DNA of 64,000 nt from Hyphomicrobiales bacterium (GCA_016185245.1 JACPNZ010000041.1:157224-221223); one strand, 5' to 3'. Counted from the first letter of the stretch, positions 24,711-34,518 are shown. Notes: generated by a model from the sequence alone, not told the origin. Numbers and translations: made by a program.

Positions 24711-26021
24711 TCAATTGCCGCGCTGGGCGACTTCGGTAGCGAAATAGCTGGCGATGGCGCGGGTCAGGGCTGCGGCCGTGCGGCTGCGCCAGGCTTCCGA
24801 GCCGAGCTGGGCCTCGTCGCGCCGGCTGGAGAGATAGCCGAGCTCGATCAGGACCGACGGGACGTCAGGCGCCTTGAGCACGACGAAGCCGGCCGAACGC
24901 ATCGGTTTTCCGGTGAAGCTCGTCACCTGCCGCATGTCGCCCACCGCTTTCCTGGCAAAGATGGTCGAGCGCTTCTTCGACTCGCGCTGGGCCAGATCGA
25001 TGAGGATGCCGGTCACCTCTTGGCTCTCGGCGCCGAGATCCATACCGCCAATGATGTCGGCGCGGTTTTCCTTCTGCGCCAGGGCCTCGGCTTCGGCGTC
25101 GGAGGCCTTCGCCGACAGGGTGTAGATGGTCGCTCCGCGAACGCCGGCCCCACGGACCGTATCGGCGTGGACGACGATGAACAAATCGGCCTTATTGTCG
25201 CGAGCCACCTTGACCCGGTCATCGAGGCGCAGGAACCGGTCGTCGGACCTGGTCATGATGACATCGTAGTCGCCGGACTTCAGGAGGGCCTCGCGCAGGG
25301 CCAGGCCGAAGGCCAGCACCACGTCCTTTTCGCGGGTCCGGTTGGCGCCGATGGCGCCGGGGTCGATGCCGCCATGGCCGGGATCGATGACAATGAGCTT
25401 GCGGGCGGAGCTGCGGGATGGCGGCGGGGCGGGCTCGGCGGCTACCGGTTCGGTGGTCGACCTATCGATTGCCCCGGCCGGGGGCACGGCGGCCGCCTCG
25501 GCTACCGCCCGGGCCGAGTTCTTCTGCTCGGCCGCATAAGCCTTGCTGAAAGCTTGGGCGCTCACCTGCACCAGATCGACGACGATGCGGGCGGGCTGTC
25601 CGGCCTGGGGCTCGAGAATGAAGGTCTTCTCGATCAGCACCGGACCCTTGGTGTCGATCACGATCCGCGAGCGCCCGGTCTCCACCGCGCCATAGCGGTA
25701 CTCCGAGATGAGGCCGCGGGTTTTTTCGCCAATGCCCGGCGGAAGATTGAAAGTGACGTCCGGCAAGTCAACCACCACCCGATAGGGGTTGGGAAGGACA
25801 TAGGCCGTGTAGGCGACGGGGGCACTCAGATCGGCGACGAAACGGGTGCGCTGGCCATCGCCGGCCACTCTGGCGGCGGTGATCACTAGATTCTCGGCAT
25901 AGGCGGGAAGGGCAAGGCCGACAATCGCCAGCAGGGCGAGGCCCATCAACCGCCGCAGGCTGTGGTGCGGCGCAGTCCTGCAATAGCCCTGCACGGCCGG
26001 ATGTCGCCCACGATCCTGCAT
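24711..26021 (-). CDS. amiC: N-acetylmuramoyl-L-alanine amidase with AMIN domain
   Basis: A 436-residue periplasmic amidase that splits stem peptides from glycan during cell separation. A hydrophobic signal region lies at about 22-42 (LMGLALLAIVGLALPAYA). The AMIN domain covers about 45-150 (TRFVADLSAPVAYTAYV, PYRVVVDLPDVTFNL). The amidase_3 domain covers about 208-430, with zinc ligands in VIDPGHGGIDPGAIG (His), the following Glu, VVHADTVRG (His) and SVLIELGYLSS (catalytic Glu). The ATG at 26021 gives 25 residues before the hydrophobic core; an internal ATG at 25946 would give a more usual signal peptide. Heads the amiC-mrcA-prfB set, divergent from rne. Confidence 0.93.
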   Translation of the reverse strand: MQDRGRHPAVQGYCRTAPHHSLRRLMGLALLAIVGLALPAYAENLVITAARVAGDGQRTRFVADLSAPVAYTAYVLPNPYRVVVDLPDVTFNLPPGIGEKTRGLISEYRYGAVETGRSRIVIDTKGPVLIEKTFILEPQAGQPARIVVDLVQVSAQAFSKAYAAEQKNSARAVAEAAAVPPAGAIDRSTTEPVAAEPAPPPSRSSARKLIVIDPGHGGIDPGAIGANRTREKDVVLAFGLALREALLKSGDYDVIMTRSDDRFLRLDDRVKVARDNKADLFIVVHADTVRGAGVRGATIYTLSAKASDAEAEALAQKENRADIIGGMDLGAESQEVTGILIDLAQRESKKRSTIFARKAVGDMRQVTSFTGKPMRSAGFVVLKAPDVPSVLIELGYLSSRRDEAQLGSEAWRSRTAAALTRAIASYFATEVAQRGN

Positions 26022-26048
26022 CGGCGATTGTTAGGCCGGCGATAGTTA
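26022..26048 (-). repeat. Tandem 12-base repeat just upstream of amiC
   Basis: CGGCGATTGTTA (26022-26033) and CGGCGATAGTTA (26037-26048) are direct repeats with one mismatch, 15 bases apart. The first copy abuts the amiC start codon. Direct repeats here could be an operator or a translation-control site. Confidence 0.35.
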
Positions 26049-26535
26049 ACGCATGGTTGCCGGTTGCCGCTCGGCCGCGGCTACGCAAGAGGCTTGCAAT
26101 TGCGGCGACCGGCCCCTAAGACACTTCGGTCTCCCTGAAGTCAGCGCCACGATTCCGTGACCGTTTGCTGACAGGGCGTCGGATTTCGCAGTTCTCGAGG
26201 GTCCGGACACCGTTAGGGTGCCCCTTAGGCTGCGGTGCGGTTCGAACTTCTCCGAGGAAGCGAGCCGGAGTTTGGGCGGGAAGGTCCCGCCGAAACATGT
26301 GTGAACCGTCCGGGCCAATAGGCTCCGGGCAAATGGAAATCACGGGCATGATCCCAAGGACGATGAGAGCGCCCCTCGCCTTCCGGCTTCCGCCGGCGGC
26401 AGGGTTGTCGCCGTCAGATGTCGATCTTGGATCACTGCCCCTATCGCGCAGCTTGGCCCGCAGGCTTTCTCCAAATTCCGTTTCCGGAACGGAGATCGGG
26501 TTCGCCGTGCCGCCGGCGCGCGCAAAGGAACGAAC
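26022..26535. other. 514-base divergent gap between amiC and rne: promoters and rne leader
   Basis: No gene is recognised here. At the amiC end is a tandem 12-base repeat (26022-26048). Toward rne there are stem-loops at 26275-26291 (GGCGGGA/TCCCGCC, three-base loop) and 26477-26493 (TCCGTT/AACGGA, five-base loop). RNase E mRNAs often have long structured leaders through which the enzyme limits its own synthesis, so this stretch is a good candidate for that (inference). I see no convincing -35/-10 pair for rne. Confidence 0.5.
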
Positions 26536-29196
26536 ATGGGCAGCAAGATGCTCATCGACTCCAGCCATCCGGAAGAAACCCGCGTGGTGGTTGTCCGCGG
26601 CACTCGCATCGAGGAATTCGATTTCGAAAGTGCCGCCCGTCGGCAACTGAAGGGCAATATCTATCTCGCCAAGGTGACGCGGGTCGAACCGTCGTTGCAG
26701 GCGGCCTTCATCGAGTATGGCGGCAACCGCCACGGCTTCCTGGCCTTCTCGGAAATCCATCCCGACTATTACCAGATACCGCTGGCCGACCGTCAGGCCC
26801 TGCTGCGCGAGCAGGAGGAAGAGGACGCCGCCAACCGGGACGACGACGACAACGGTCATGACGAGGCGCCGACCCGCCGCCGCCATGCCAGGAATGACGA
26901 CACTGCGGTCGAAAACAACGACGCAGCGGAAACAACAGAGAGTTCCGAACCCGAGGATGCCGAGGCCGATCCTTCCGATGAGGAGAACGTAGAGACCACC
27001 GATCGCGCCGAGCCGCTGCGGGCCGATAATGACGATGCGGCACTCAGCGAAGAGGTGCCGCAATCCGAACCGGCCGCCACCGACGAGGCCGGTGCCGAGG
27101 CATCGGCTGAAGCGGCCGAGGCAGCCGCCGTTCCCCATGTGGAACACGGCGTACCGGCGGAACTGGGCAACGGCATCGAAGTGGTCGAGGAGGACCCGGA
27201 GAGTCAGCGAATCGAATCGATCGGCGCCGAGGATGCCCTCGAAGAGGTGCCGCAGCGGACCCGCCGGGCACCGCGCCGCCACTACAAGATCCAGGAAGTG
27301 GTCAAGCGCCGCCAGGTGATCCTTGTTCAGGTGGTCAAGGAAGAGCGCGGCAACAAGGGTGCCGCACTCACGACATTCCTGTCCCTGGCCGGCCGCTATT
27401 GCGTGCTGATGCCGAACACCGCCCGCGGCGGCGGTATTTCGCGCAAGATCACCGATGCCGGCGACCGCCGCCGCCTCAAGGACGTGGCGCGCCAGATCGA
27501 GATCCCGCAAGGCATGGGCCTCATCGTGCGCACCGCCGGGGCCCAGCGCACCAAGACCGAGATCAAGCGCGACTACGACTATCTGTTGCGGCTGTGGGAA
27601 AGCGTACGCGACCTGACGCTGTCGTCGACGGCGCCGGCGCTGGTCTATGAGGAAGGCAGCCTGATCAAGCGTGCCATCCGCGACCTCTACACCAAGGACG
27701 TCGACGAAGTGCATGTCGAGGGCGATACGGCCTATCGTGAAGCCAAGGACTTCATGAAGATGCTGATGCCGTCGCACGCCAAGAACGTGAAGTCCTACAA
27801 GGACACGCGGCCGCTGTTCTCGCGCTTCCAGGTGGAAAGCCAGCTCGACGGCCTCTATTCGCCGACCGTCACGCTACCGTCGGGCGGCTACATGGTGATC
27901 AACCAGACCGAGGCCCTGGTGTCGGTCGACATCAACTCGGGCAAGGCGACGCGCGAGCATAACATCGAGGACACGGCACTCCGGACCAACCTCGAGGCGG
28001 CCGACGAAGTGGCGAGGCAGCTCAGGCTGCGCGACCTTGCCGGCCTGGTGGTCATCGACTTCATCGACATGGAGGAGAAGCGCAACAACCGCTCGGTCGA
28101 GCGCCGCCTGAAGGATGCGCTGAAGCACGACCGGGCCCGCATCCAGGTCGGGCGCATCAGCCATTTCGGCCTGCTCGAGATGTCGCGGCAGCGACTGCGG
28201 CCGGGCCTACTCGAGGGTTCGTCCAGGACCTGCCCGCACTGCGAGGGCCGCGGCATCGTCCGCTCGATTTCCTCCTGCGGGCTCTCGGTGCTGCGCGCCG
28301 TCGAAGAGCATCTGATCGCCCGCAAGCCGGAGAATCTGACGGTCAAGTGCGCCCGCGAGGTGGCCAGCTATATTCTCAACGAGAAGCGCGACAATCTTCT
28401 GGCGCTGGAAACCACCTACGGAATTTCGGTATTCATCGTCGCCAGCGACGAGGTCAAGGGATCGCAGGCGGTAATCGAACGCGCCGCCGAGCGAGCCATC
28501 GCCCCGCGCCGGGTCCAGGTAACCCCGGTGCGTATCGATTCGGCCTATCGCGAGGATGAGGGCGGCGAAGAGGAAGCCGAAACGCCGGCCGAGGCCGAGG
28601 AATTGGCCGAGGCCGAGAGCGAGGTCGAGGAGGCCTCGGCCGAACAGGCCGAAAGGCCGCGCCGGCCTGCTCCGCAGGGCGGGGTGCCCGGCGAACGCCG
28701 CGAGGACGGCTCGCGCCGCCGGCGCCGCCGCGGGCGCCGTGGCGGGCGTGGTGGCCGCGACGAGCCGCGCCACCAGATAGGCCAGGGACCGGAACTTCCG
28801 GGCCTCGGCGATCAGCCCGCCATATTCGAGCCCGGGGAGGGGCCGGCCGATCTCAATGCCGGCGAGGAAGCAACCGGTGACAGCGGCAGAGACGAGTCGC
28901 CGCCGCCGGCAGGATCGGGCGGCCGCGACCGGCATGAGGGCCGGGGCCGGCGCCGTGAGCGCGGCCGTCATCACGGCGAGACGCCACCGCGTCGCGACAG
29001 TATCGAGACAATACCGTCGGCCGAATCCGTTCATGCTGCGCCCGTGGCGGAAGTGACACATCCGATTCCGGCGCCGGTGACCCCAGTCGAGCCCCCAGCA
29101 GAAGTCGAGACCCAGGTGCGCAAATGGCAGCCACCGGCGCCGACCGTGACGGTTGCTCCGAGCGAACGAAAAGTCGGGTGGTGGAGCAAGCGCTAG
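26536..29196 (+). CDS. rne: Ribonuclease E/G (RNA degradosome endonuclease)
   Basis: An 886-residue RNase E. The S1 region begins LKGNIYLAKVTRVEPSLQAA. It is split by an acidic insertion (about 92-245, rich in Asp/Glu) before HYKIQEVVKRRQVILVQVVK, a feature of alphaproteobacterial RNase E. The catalytic core has Asp465 (SVDINSG) and Asp508 (VVIDFIDMEEKR), and the zinc-link CPHC at Cys566/Cys569 needed for tetramer formation. The C-terminus (about 670-886) is unstructured, with an Arg-rich stretch (RRRRRRGRRGGRGG) for RNA binding and degradosome contacts. AGGA lies seven bases before the ATG. The enzyme processes rRNA and tRNA and starts mRNA decay. Confidence 0.96.
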   Translation: MGSKMLIDSSHPEETRVVVVRGTRIEEFDFESAARRQLKGNIYLAKVTRVEPSLQAAFIEYGGNRHGFLAFSEIHPDYYQIPLADRQALLREQEEEDAANRDDDDNGHDEAPTRRRHARNDDTAVENNDAAETTESSEPEDAEADPSDEENVETTDRAEPLRADNDDAALSEEVPQSEPAATDEAGAEASAEAAEAAAVPHVEHGVPAELGNGIEVVEEDPESQRIESIGAEDALEEVPQRTRRAPRRHYKIQEVVKRRQVILVQVVKEERGNKGAALTTFLSLAGRYCVLMPNTARGGGISRKITDAGDRRRLKDVARQIEIPQGMGLIVRTAGAQRTKTEIKRDYDYLLRLWESVRDLTLSSTAPALVYEEGSLIKRAIRDLYTKDVDEVHVEGDTAYREAKDFMKMLMPSHAKNVKSYKDTRPLFSRFQVESQLDGLYSPTVTLPSGGYMVINQTEALVSVDINSGKATREHNIEDTALRTNLEAADEVARQLRLRDLAGLVVIDFIDMEEKRNNRSVERRLKDALKHDRARIQVGRISHFGLLEMSRQRLRPGLLEGSSRTCPHCEGRGIVRSISSCGLSVLRAVEEHLIARKPENLTVKCAREVASYILNEKRDNLLALETTYGISVFIVASDEVKGSQAVIERAAERAIAPRRVQVTPVRIDSAYREDEGGEEEAETPAEAEELAEAESEVEEASAEQAERPRRPAPQGGVPGERREDGSRRRRRRGRRGGRGGRDEPRHQIGQGPELPGLGDQPAIFEPGEGPADLNAGEEATGDSGRDESPPPAGSGGRDRHEGRGRRRERGRHHGETPPRRDSIETIPSAESVHAAPVAEVTHPIPAPVTPVEPPAEVETQVRKWQPPAPTVTVAPSERKVGWWSKR

Positions 29197-29270
29197 CCCG
29201 CTCGTCACAGGCCTCAAACTCGCCTCAATCGGACCCGATTGAGTTGATCGTGGTCTTGCTACGAGTATCA

Positions 29271-30638
29271 ATGCCGCTGCTGCGCAGGGTGATTGCCGGA
29301 GTGATGGCGTTTGCCCTGGCAATGGCGGCGGCGTCGCCAGCCGTGCCTGCACCCGGCGACGATCAGCCGCGGCTCATACGTGATGCCGAGATCGAAGGCC
29401 TGATGCGGCTTTACACCAAGCCGATCTTCCGGGCGGCCGGCATCAATCCGGCATCGGTGCGCGTCTACCTGATCAACGATCCGCGTATCAACGCCTTCGT
29501 CGCCGGCGGCCAGCGTATCTTCATCAACACCGGAACGCTGATGCAGTCGAAGTCGCCGAACGAGGTGATCGGCGTGCTTGCCCATGAAACCGGCCACATC
29601 GCCGGCGGCCATCTGGCCCGGCTCGGCATCGCTCTCGACCGGGCCAGCACCGCTGCCATCATCGGCACGCTCTTGGGAGCGGCCGCCGTGGTGGGCGGGG
29701 CCACCAGCGGCAACGACAGTGCCGCTCAGGCCGGGGCAGGCGTGATGATGGGGTCGCAAAGCCTCGCCCAGAGGAGCATGCTGTCTTATCAGCGGGTGAT
29801 GGAGTCGGCCGCCGACCAGGCGGCGCTCAAGTTCCTCACCTCGACCGGCCAGTCGGCCAAGGGCATGCTCCGGCTGTTCAACAAGCTGGCCAGCGAGTCG
29901 ATTGCCTCCCTGCGGGACGTCGACCCCTATGTGCTGTCGCACCCGATGCCCTTCGACCGCATCCGCAACCTCGAGGAAGCGGCGAAACAGTCGCCCTACT
30001 TCGATGCGCCCGATCCGCCGCAGCTGGTGCTCCGCCATCAACTGATGCAGGCCAAGCTGACGGGTTTCCTCGAGCCTTCCGCCACCGTGTTCCAGCGCTA
30101 CCCGCGCACCGACAACTCGCTAGCCTCGCGCTATGCCCGCTCGATCTCCATGTTCCGCTCCGGCGACACCGGCAACGCCGTGCCGATCATCCGGAGCCTC
30201 ACCCAGGATGTTCCACAGGATCCCTATTTCTGGGAACTTCTCGGCCAGGCCCTGCTCGAGGGCGGCCAGCCCGCCGCCGCCGTGCCGCCGCTCAAGCAGG
30301 CGGTGAAGCTCTTGCCCAACGGTCTCATCCAGATTCTCCTCGCCCAGGCGCTGATCGGCACCGGCAATCGCGCCGATCTAGAGTTGGCACTGACCACGCT
30401 ACGCCGGGCCGAGACCAGCGAGGGCGACACGCCCGAGCTCTACAAATACATGGCGATCGCCTACGGCCAGCTGGGTCAGGTGCCGCGGGCTGAGCTGGCG
30501 ACCGCCGAGTATGCCTGGCTCACCGGCGACAAGAAACTCACGATCCAGAAGGCCAAGTCCGCCCGCGACCGGCTGCCGGCCCATTCGCCGGAATGGATTC
30601 GCGCTAACGATCTGTTGACCTTCGCCAACCGAGATTGA
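29271..30638 (+). CDS. M48 family periplasmic metalloprotease with TPR-like C-terminus (BepA-like)
   Basis: A 455-residue zinc protease. A short signal peptide (residues 1-26, ending SPAVPA) precedes the M48 domain. HETGH (His105, Glu106, His109) gives two zinc ligands and the catalytic Glu; ESAADQAAL supplies the third ligand. The last 200 residues look like helical TPR repeats, as in E. coli BepA/YfgC, which checks outer-membrane protein assembly. The ATG at 29271 was chosen as it starts the signal peptide; the upstream frame to 29124 reads through the end of rne. Follows rne by 74 bases. Confidence 0.88.
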   Translation: MPLLRRVIAGVMAFALAMAAASPAVPAPGDDQPRLIRDAEIEGLMRLYTKPIFRAAGINPASVRVYLINDPRINAFVAGGQRIFINTGTLMQSKSPNEVIGVLAHETGHIAGGHLARLGIALDRASTAAIIGTLLGAAAVVGGATSGNDSAAQAGAGVMMGSQSLAQRSMLSYQRVMESAADQAALKFLTSTGQSAKGMLRLFNKLASESIASLRDVDPYVLSHPMPFDRIRNLEEAAKQSPYFDAPDPPQLVLRHQLMQAKLTGFLEPSATVFQRYPRTDNSLASRYARSISMFRSGDTGNAVPIIRSLTQDVPQDPYFWELLGQALLEGGQPAAAVPPLKQAVKLLPNGLIQILLAQALIGTGNRADLELALTTLRRAETSEGDTPELYKYMAIAYGQLGQVPRAELATAEYAWLTGDKKLTIQKAKSARDRLPAHSPEWIRANDLLTFANRD

Positions 30639-30695
30639 CATGGACCCCGCTTGCGACCTCGGGCACAATCTGGCCGTAAATTCTGCGAGGAACCC

Positions 30696-31451
30696 GTGAT
30701 ATCTGCTCTCCGCACTGTTCTGTTCGCCGCTTGCCTCCTGCTGCTGCCGGCAACGGCAATCGCCGGCGATTTCACCGACAAGCAGAAGGACGAAATCGGC
30801 GCCATCGTGCGCGACTACCTGCTAAGGAACCCGGAAATCCTGCTCGACGTCAGCCGCGAACTCGACAAGCGCCAGCAGGCGGCCGAAGACCAGAAGCGCA
30901 AGAGTGCCGTCGCCGAAAACGCCAAGGAGATATTCCGAAGCGCCGCCGATTTCGCAACCGGCAATCCGCAAGGCGACGTCACCATTGTGGAGTTCTTCGA
31001 CTACAACTGCCCGTGGTGCAAGAAAAGCGCGCCGATCATCCAGAAGCTCCTCAAAGACGACAAGGGCGTCAAGCTTGTATTTAAGGAATTTCCGATCCTC
31101 GGCGAAGGATCGGAATACGCCGCGCGCGCCGCCATCGCCGCTAAGATGCAGGGCAAATACCTCGAGTTTCATACCGCCATGTACGCCCATGCGGGAAAAA
31201 TCGACGCCGCCGTCGTCGACGGGGTGGCGCAATCCCTCGGCCTCGACATGGCAAAGCTGAAGACCGACATGGAATCGACCGAGACGGTGCAGATCATCGA
31301 CCGCAACCGGAACCTCGCCCAAACGCTCGGCATAAACGGCACTCCGGGCTTTGTCATCAACCAGGAGGTGATTCCGGGATTCCTGACCGAACCGCAGATG
31401 GCCGATTCGATCCGGAAAGTGCGCGACACGGGAGCCTGCGCCGTCTGTTAA
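30696..31451 (+). CDS. DsbA family thiol oxidoreductase
   Basis: A 251-residue secreted thioredoxin-fold protein. The GTG at 30696 was chosen because GAGGA lies just upstream and it gives a clean signal peptide (ISALRTVLFAACLLLLPATA); an ATG at 30651 would add 15 unlikely residues. An N-terminal helical part (25-85) resembles the dimerisation arm of Com1/DsbA-like proteins. The active site is CPWC (Cys105-Cys108) and the cis-Pro loop is GTPGFVI. The CPWC dipeptide differs from the CPHC of DsbA. The protein ends CAVC, an extra Cys pair. Likely disulfide oxidase or isomerase of the periplasm. Confidence 0.88.
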   Translation: MISALRTVLFAACLLLLPATAIAGDFTDKQKDEIGAIVRDYLLRNPEILLDVSRELDKRQQAAEDQKRKSAVAENAKEIFRSAADFATGNPQGDVTIVEFFDYNCPWCKKSAPIIQKLLKDDKGVKLVFKEFPILGEGSEYAARAAIAAKMQGKYLEFHTAMYAHAGKIDAAVVDGVAQSLGLDMAKLKTDMESTETVQIIDRNRNLAQTLGINGTPGFVINQEVIPGFLTEPQMADSIRKVRDTGACAVC

Positions 31452-31468
31452 CGGCCTACGGGCGGCGC

Positions 31469-31497
31469 TTCCCAGCCCTATTGCGACCGCCTATAAA
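31469..31497 (+). promoter_or_regulatory. Promoter of aroQ-accB-accC-aat
   Basis: TTCCCA (31469-31474), a 17-base spacer and TATAAA (31492-31497), one base off the -10 consensus, lie in the gap after the DsbA gene. The predicted start near 31504 gives a leader of about 26 bases to the aroQ ATG. No good ribosome site is visible before aroQ. Confidence 0.45.
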
Positions 31498-31529
31498 CGG
31501 GGCAATGCCGATGGATTCTCTCTGACCCC

Positions 31530-31979
31530 ATGCCGACCGTCCTCATTCTCAACGGCCCCAACCTCAACATGCTGGGCTTGCGCGAGCCGACGATCTATGG
31601 CGCCGAAACCCTCAAGGACCTCGAGGCCCGCTGCTGCGCCCGGGCCGAAGCCCTGGGACTGCACTGCGATTTTCGCCAGTCCAATATGGAGGGCGAGCTG
31701 GTTGGCTGGATCCAGCAGGCCCGCGACGGGGCGCAGGGCCTCATCCTCAACGCCGGGGCCTATACCCATACTTCGGTTGCCATTCACGATGCGCTCCGCG
31801 CCTGCGAGCTGCCGGTGATCGAGGTGCATCTTTCCAACATCTACAAGCGCGAGCCGTTCCGCCACCACAGCTATGTTTCGGCGGTGGCCCAGGGTGTCAT
31901 CTGCGGCTTCGGCAGCCACGGCTACGAGCTGGCGCTGGAGGCGCTTGCCGCTATCCTCAACCGGAACAAGAAGGGTTAA
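31530..31979 (+). CDS. aroQ: Type II 3-dehydroquinate dehydratase
   Basis: A 149-residue class II dehydroquinase of the shikimate pathway, which forms a dodecamer. [19 protein letters not shown] carries the active-site Asn and the flexible-loop Arg/Tyr. The typical SNHEGELV motif reads SNMEGELV, so the usual His is Met. [17 protein letters not shown] and [19 protein letters not shown] complete the site, including the catalytic His. Five bases separate it from accB, the common aroQ-accB-accC order in alphaproteobacteria. Confidence 0.95.
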   Translation: MPTVLILNGPNLNMLGLREPTIYGAETLKDLEARCCARAEALGLHCDFRQSNMEGELVGWIQQARDGAQGLILNAGAYTHTSVAIHDALRACELPVIEVHLSNIYKREPFRHHSYVSAVAQGVICGFGSHGYELALEALAAILNRNKKG

Positions 31980-31984
31980 AGCGA

Positions 31985-32467
31985 ATGCCGCCAAAGAAAA
32001 CCCCGCCCGCCATCCAGTCCACCGTCGCGGCCGATCCGGAACTGGCGCTGATCCGCAGTCTGGCCGACATCCTCAACGAGACCGGCTTGTCGGAAATCGA
32101 GATGGACCGCCAGGGCGTGCGGCTCCGCGTGTCGCGCACCATGACGACGATGGCCGTTGTCCACCCGCCCGCCCCCCTACATCACGCCGCTCCCGCCGCC
32201 GAACCGGCCACGGTTGCCGCCATCGGCGATCATCCGGGTACGGTCAAATCGCCGATGGTCGGCACCGTCTACCGTTCCTCGACGCCCGGTGCTGCGCCCC
32301 TCGTCGAGATCGGAAGCGAAGTCAAGGAAGGCCAGACGCTGCTCATCATCGAAGCGATGAAGACGATGAACCAGATCCCGGCTCCGCGGGCCGGCAAGAT
32401 CACCCATGTCTTCGTCGAGAATGGCCAACCGGTCGAGTTCGGCGAGCCGCTCGTGGTCATCGAGTAG
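31985..32467 (+). CDS. accB: Biotin carboxyl carrier protein of acetyl-CoA carboxylase
   Basis: A 160-residue BCCP. The N-terminal part contains [20 protein letters not shown], and after an Ala/Pro linker (about 55-80) comes the biotinyl domain. The biotinylated Lys lies in [13 protein letters not shown]; the motif has Thr after Lys rather than the E. coli Met. [20 protein letters not shown] is the conserved thumb region. It carries carboxybiotin between AccC and the carboxyltransferase in fatty acid synthesis. Three bases separate it from accC. Confidence 0.95.
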   Translation: MPPKKTPPAIQSTVAADPELALIRSLADILNETGLSEIEMDRQGVRLRVSRTMTTMAVVHPPAPLHHAAPAAEPATVAAIGDHPGTVKSPMVGTVYRSSTPGAAPLVEIGSEVKEGQTLLIIEAMKTMNQIPAPRAGKITHVFVENGQPVEFGEPLVVIE

Positions 32468-32470
32468 GCC

Positions 32471-33814
32471 ATGTTCGACAAGATTCTCATCGCCAATCGC
32501 GGCGAGATCGCGCTCAGGGTCTTGCGCGCCTGCCGCGAGCTCGGCATCCAGACGGTGGCGGTGCATTCGACCGCCGATGCCGAGGCCATGCATGTCAGGC
32601 TGGCCGACGAAAGCGTGTGCATCGGGCCGCCGCTGGCCCGCGACAGCTACCTCAACATTCCGGCCATCGTCTCGGCCTGCGAGATCACCGGCGCCGAAGC
32701 GGTTCATCCAGGCTATGGCTTTCTGTCGGAGAACGCCAAGTTCGCCGAGATTCTGACCGAGCACGGGCTCAAGTTCATCGGCCCAAGCGCCGAACACATC
32801 CGCATCATGGGCGACAAGATCGAAGCCAAGCGGACGGCGAAGGACCTCGGCATTCCGGTGGTGCCGGGCTCCGAAGCTGGCGTTTCCGATGCGGCCGAGG
32901 CCAAACGCATCGCCCGCGAAATCGGCTATCCGGTCATCATCAAGGCAACTGCCGGCGGCGGTGGCCGCGGCATGAAGGTGGCGCGCTCCGAGAGCGATCT
33001 CGAGATCGCCATGGCCACCGCCCAGTCGGAAGCCAAGGCAGCCTTCGGCAACGGCGATGTCTATCTCGAGAAGTATCTCGAGACGCCGCGCCATATCGAA
33101 ATCCAGGTGCTGGGCGACGGCCAGGGCCGCGCGGTGCATCTGGGCGAGCGCGACTGCTCGCTGCAGCGCCGCCACCAGAAGATCTGGGAAGAGGCCCACT
33201 CGCCGGCGCTCAACGCCATCCAGCGCGAGCAAATCGGCGGCCGCGTCGCCAAAGCGATGGAGAAGCTCGGTTACGAGGGCGTCGGCACCGTCGAATTTCT
33301 GTACGAGAACGGCGAGTTCTACTTCATCGAAATGAATACCCGGCTCCAGGTCGAGCATCCGGTGACCGAGGCGATCACCGGCTGCGACCTGGTGCAGGAG
33401 CAGATCCGGGTGGCGGCCGGCGGCGAACTCAAGTACCAGCAGTCCGACATCACGTTTTCCGGCCATGCCATCGAGTGCCGGATCAACGCCGAGAACCCGA
33501 CGACTTTCGCCCCCTCGCCCGGCCGGGTCGATGCGGTGCATTTCCCCGGCGGCCTGGGCTGCCGGGTCGATTCGGCGCTCTATGCCGGCTACCGCATTCC
33601 CCCCTATTACGACAGCCTGATCGGCAAGCTCATCGTCTTCGGCAAGTCGCGTACCGAATGCATGATGCGGCTCAAGCGGGCGCTCGGCGAATTCGTCATC
33701 GAGGGGATCGAGACGACCATACCCTTGTTCCAGCAGCTCCTCGCCGAGCCCGATATCATCGACGGACACTACGACATCCACTGGCTGGAGCATTATCTCG
33801 CCCGGTCGGCCTGA
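32471..33814 (+). CDS. accC: Biotin carboxylase subunit of acetyl-CoA carboxylase
   Basis: A 447-residue ATP-grasp enzyme that carboxylates biotin on Acc[21 protein letters not shown] opens the pre-ATP-grasp domain. [16 protein letters not shown] is the glycine-rich ATP loop, [20 protein letters not shown] and [14 protein letters not shown] carry metal and biotin-site residues, and the C-terminal biotin carboxylase domain ends at the stop 33812-33814. The stop overlaps the next start as TGATG, coupling translation of aat. Confidence 0.97.
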   Translation: MFDKILIANRGEIALRVLRACRELGIQTVAVHSTADAEAMHVRLADESVCIGPPLARDSYLNIPAIVSACEITGAEAVHPGYGFLSENAKFAEILTEHGLKFIGPSAEHIRIMGDKIEAKRTAKDLGIPVVPGSEAGVSDAAEAKRIAREIGYPVIIKATAGGGGRGMKVARSESDLEIAMATAQSEAKAAFGNGDVYLEKYLETPRHIEIQVLGDGQGRAVHLGERDCSLQRRHQKIWEEAHSPALNAIQREQIGGRVAKAMEKLGYEGVGTVEFLYENGEFYFIEMNTRLQVEHPVTEAITGCDLVQEQIRVAAGGELKYQQSDITFSGHAIECRINAENPTTFAPSPGRVDAVHFPGGLGCRVDSALYAGYRIPPYYDSLIGKLIVFGKSRTECMMRLKRALGEFVIEGIETTIPLFQQLLAEPDIIDGHYDIHWLEHYLARSA

Positions 33815-34518
33815 TGAGCGCGATCACGCCACAAATCCTGCTGCGCGCCTATGCCGCCGGAATATTCCCGATGGCGGAAAGTGCCGAGGACAATGCGCTC
33901 TACTGGGTCGAGCCGGAAGAGCGCGGCATCATCCCGCTCGACGGCCTGCACATTTCGCGGTCGCTGCGCAAGGTGGTGCGGAAACAGTCGTTCGAGATCG
34001 CCATCGACCGGGATTTCGCCGCGGTGATCGCGTCTTGCGCCGCCAAGACCGCCGACCGCAAGTCCACCTGGATCAACGCCCGCATCCGCAACCTCTACAT
34101 CCAGCTGTTTCGCATCGGCGCCTGCCACAGTGTCGAGTGCTGGAAGGGCGGCGAGCTGGTGGGCGGGCTCTATGGCGTCAGGATCGGTGCCGCATTCTTC
34201 GGCGAGAGCATGTTTTCGCGGGTGCCCGACGCCAGCAAGGTGGCGCTTGTCCATCTGGTGGCCCGACTCAATGCCGGAGGCTTCCGGCTGCTCGACGCCC
34301 AATTCGTCAATCCCCATCTCGAGCGTCTCGGAGCCATTATCGTCGCCAAGACCGACTATCACCGGCTGCTCGAGCCAGCACTCGCGGCCGAGGCCGATTT
34401 CTTCGCCTATCGCGCCGACAGGGATGCGGAGGAAACCCTGCGGCTGGCGGCGGGCGGTCGCAACAATAGTGCTGAGCTTCGCCCGGCGAGGACCAGCGGG
34501 GCAAACCGGACCGGATAG
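33814..34518 (+). CDS. aat: Leucyl/phenylalanyl-tRNA-protein transferase
   Basis: A 234-residue transferase of the N-end rule pathway, adding Leu or Phe from tRNA to proteins with N-terminal Lys or Arg and so marking them for Clp[64 protein letters not shown] and FFGESMFSR are the family blocks. The ATG at 33814 overlaps the accC stop (TGATG). A much longer frame upstream in the same phase is a shadow of accB and accC. Confidence 0.96.
   Translation: MSAITPQILLRAYAAGIFPMAESAEDNALYWVEPEERGIIPLDGLHISRSLRKVVRKQSFEIAIDRDFAAVIASCAAKTADRKSTWINARIRNLYIQLFRIGACHSVECWKGGELVGGLYGVRIGAAFFGESMFSRVPDASKVALVHLVARLNAGGFRLLDAQFVNPHLERLGAIIVAKTDYHRLLEPALAAEADFFAYRADRDAEETLRLAAGGRNNSAELRPARTSGANRTG

Noticed and set aside
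26116..27777. 553-codon minus-strand frame opposite the rne leader and 5' part
   Set aside because: Mostly antisense to RNase E; the part in the leader has no recognisable sequence.
32177..33793. 538-codon minus-strand frame opposite accB and accC
   Set aside because: Antisense shadow of accC.
31873..33813. Upstream extension of aat through accB and accC in the same phase
   Set aside because: Overlaps two clear genes; aat homology begins only at 33814.
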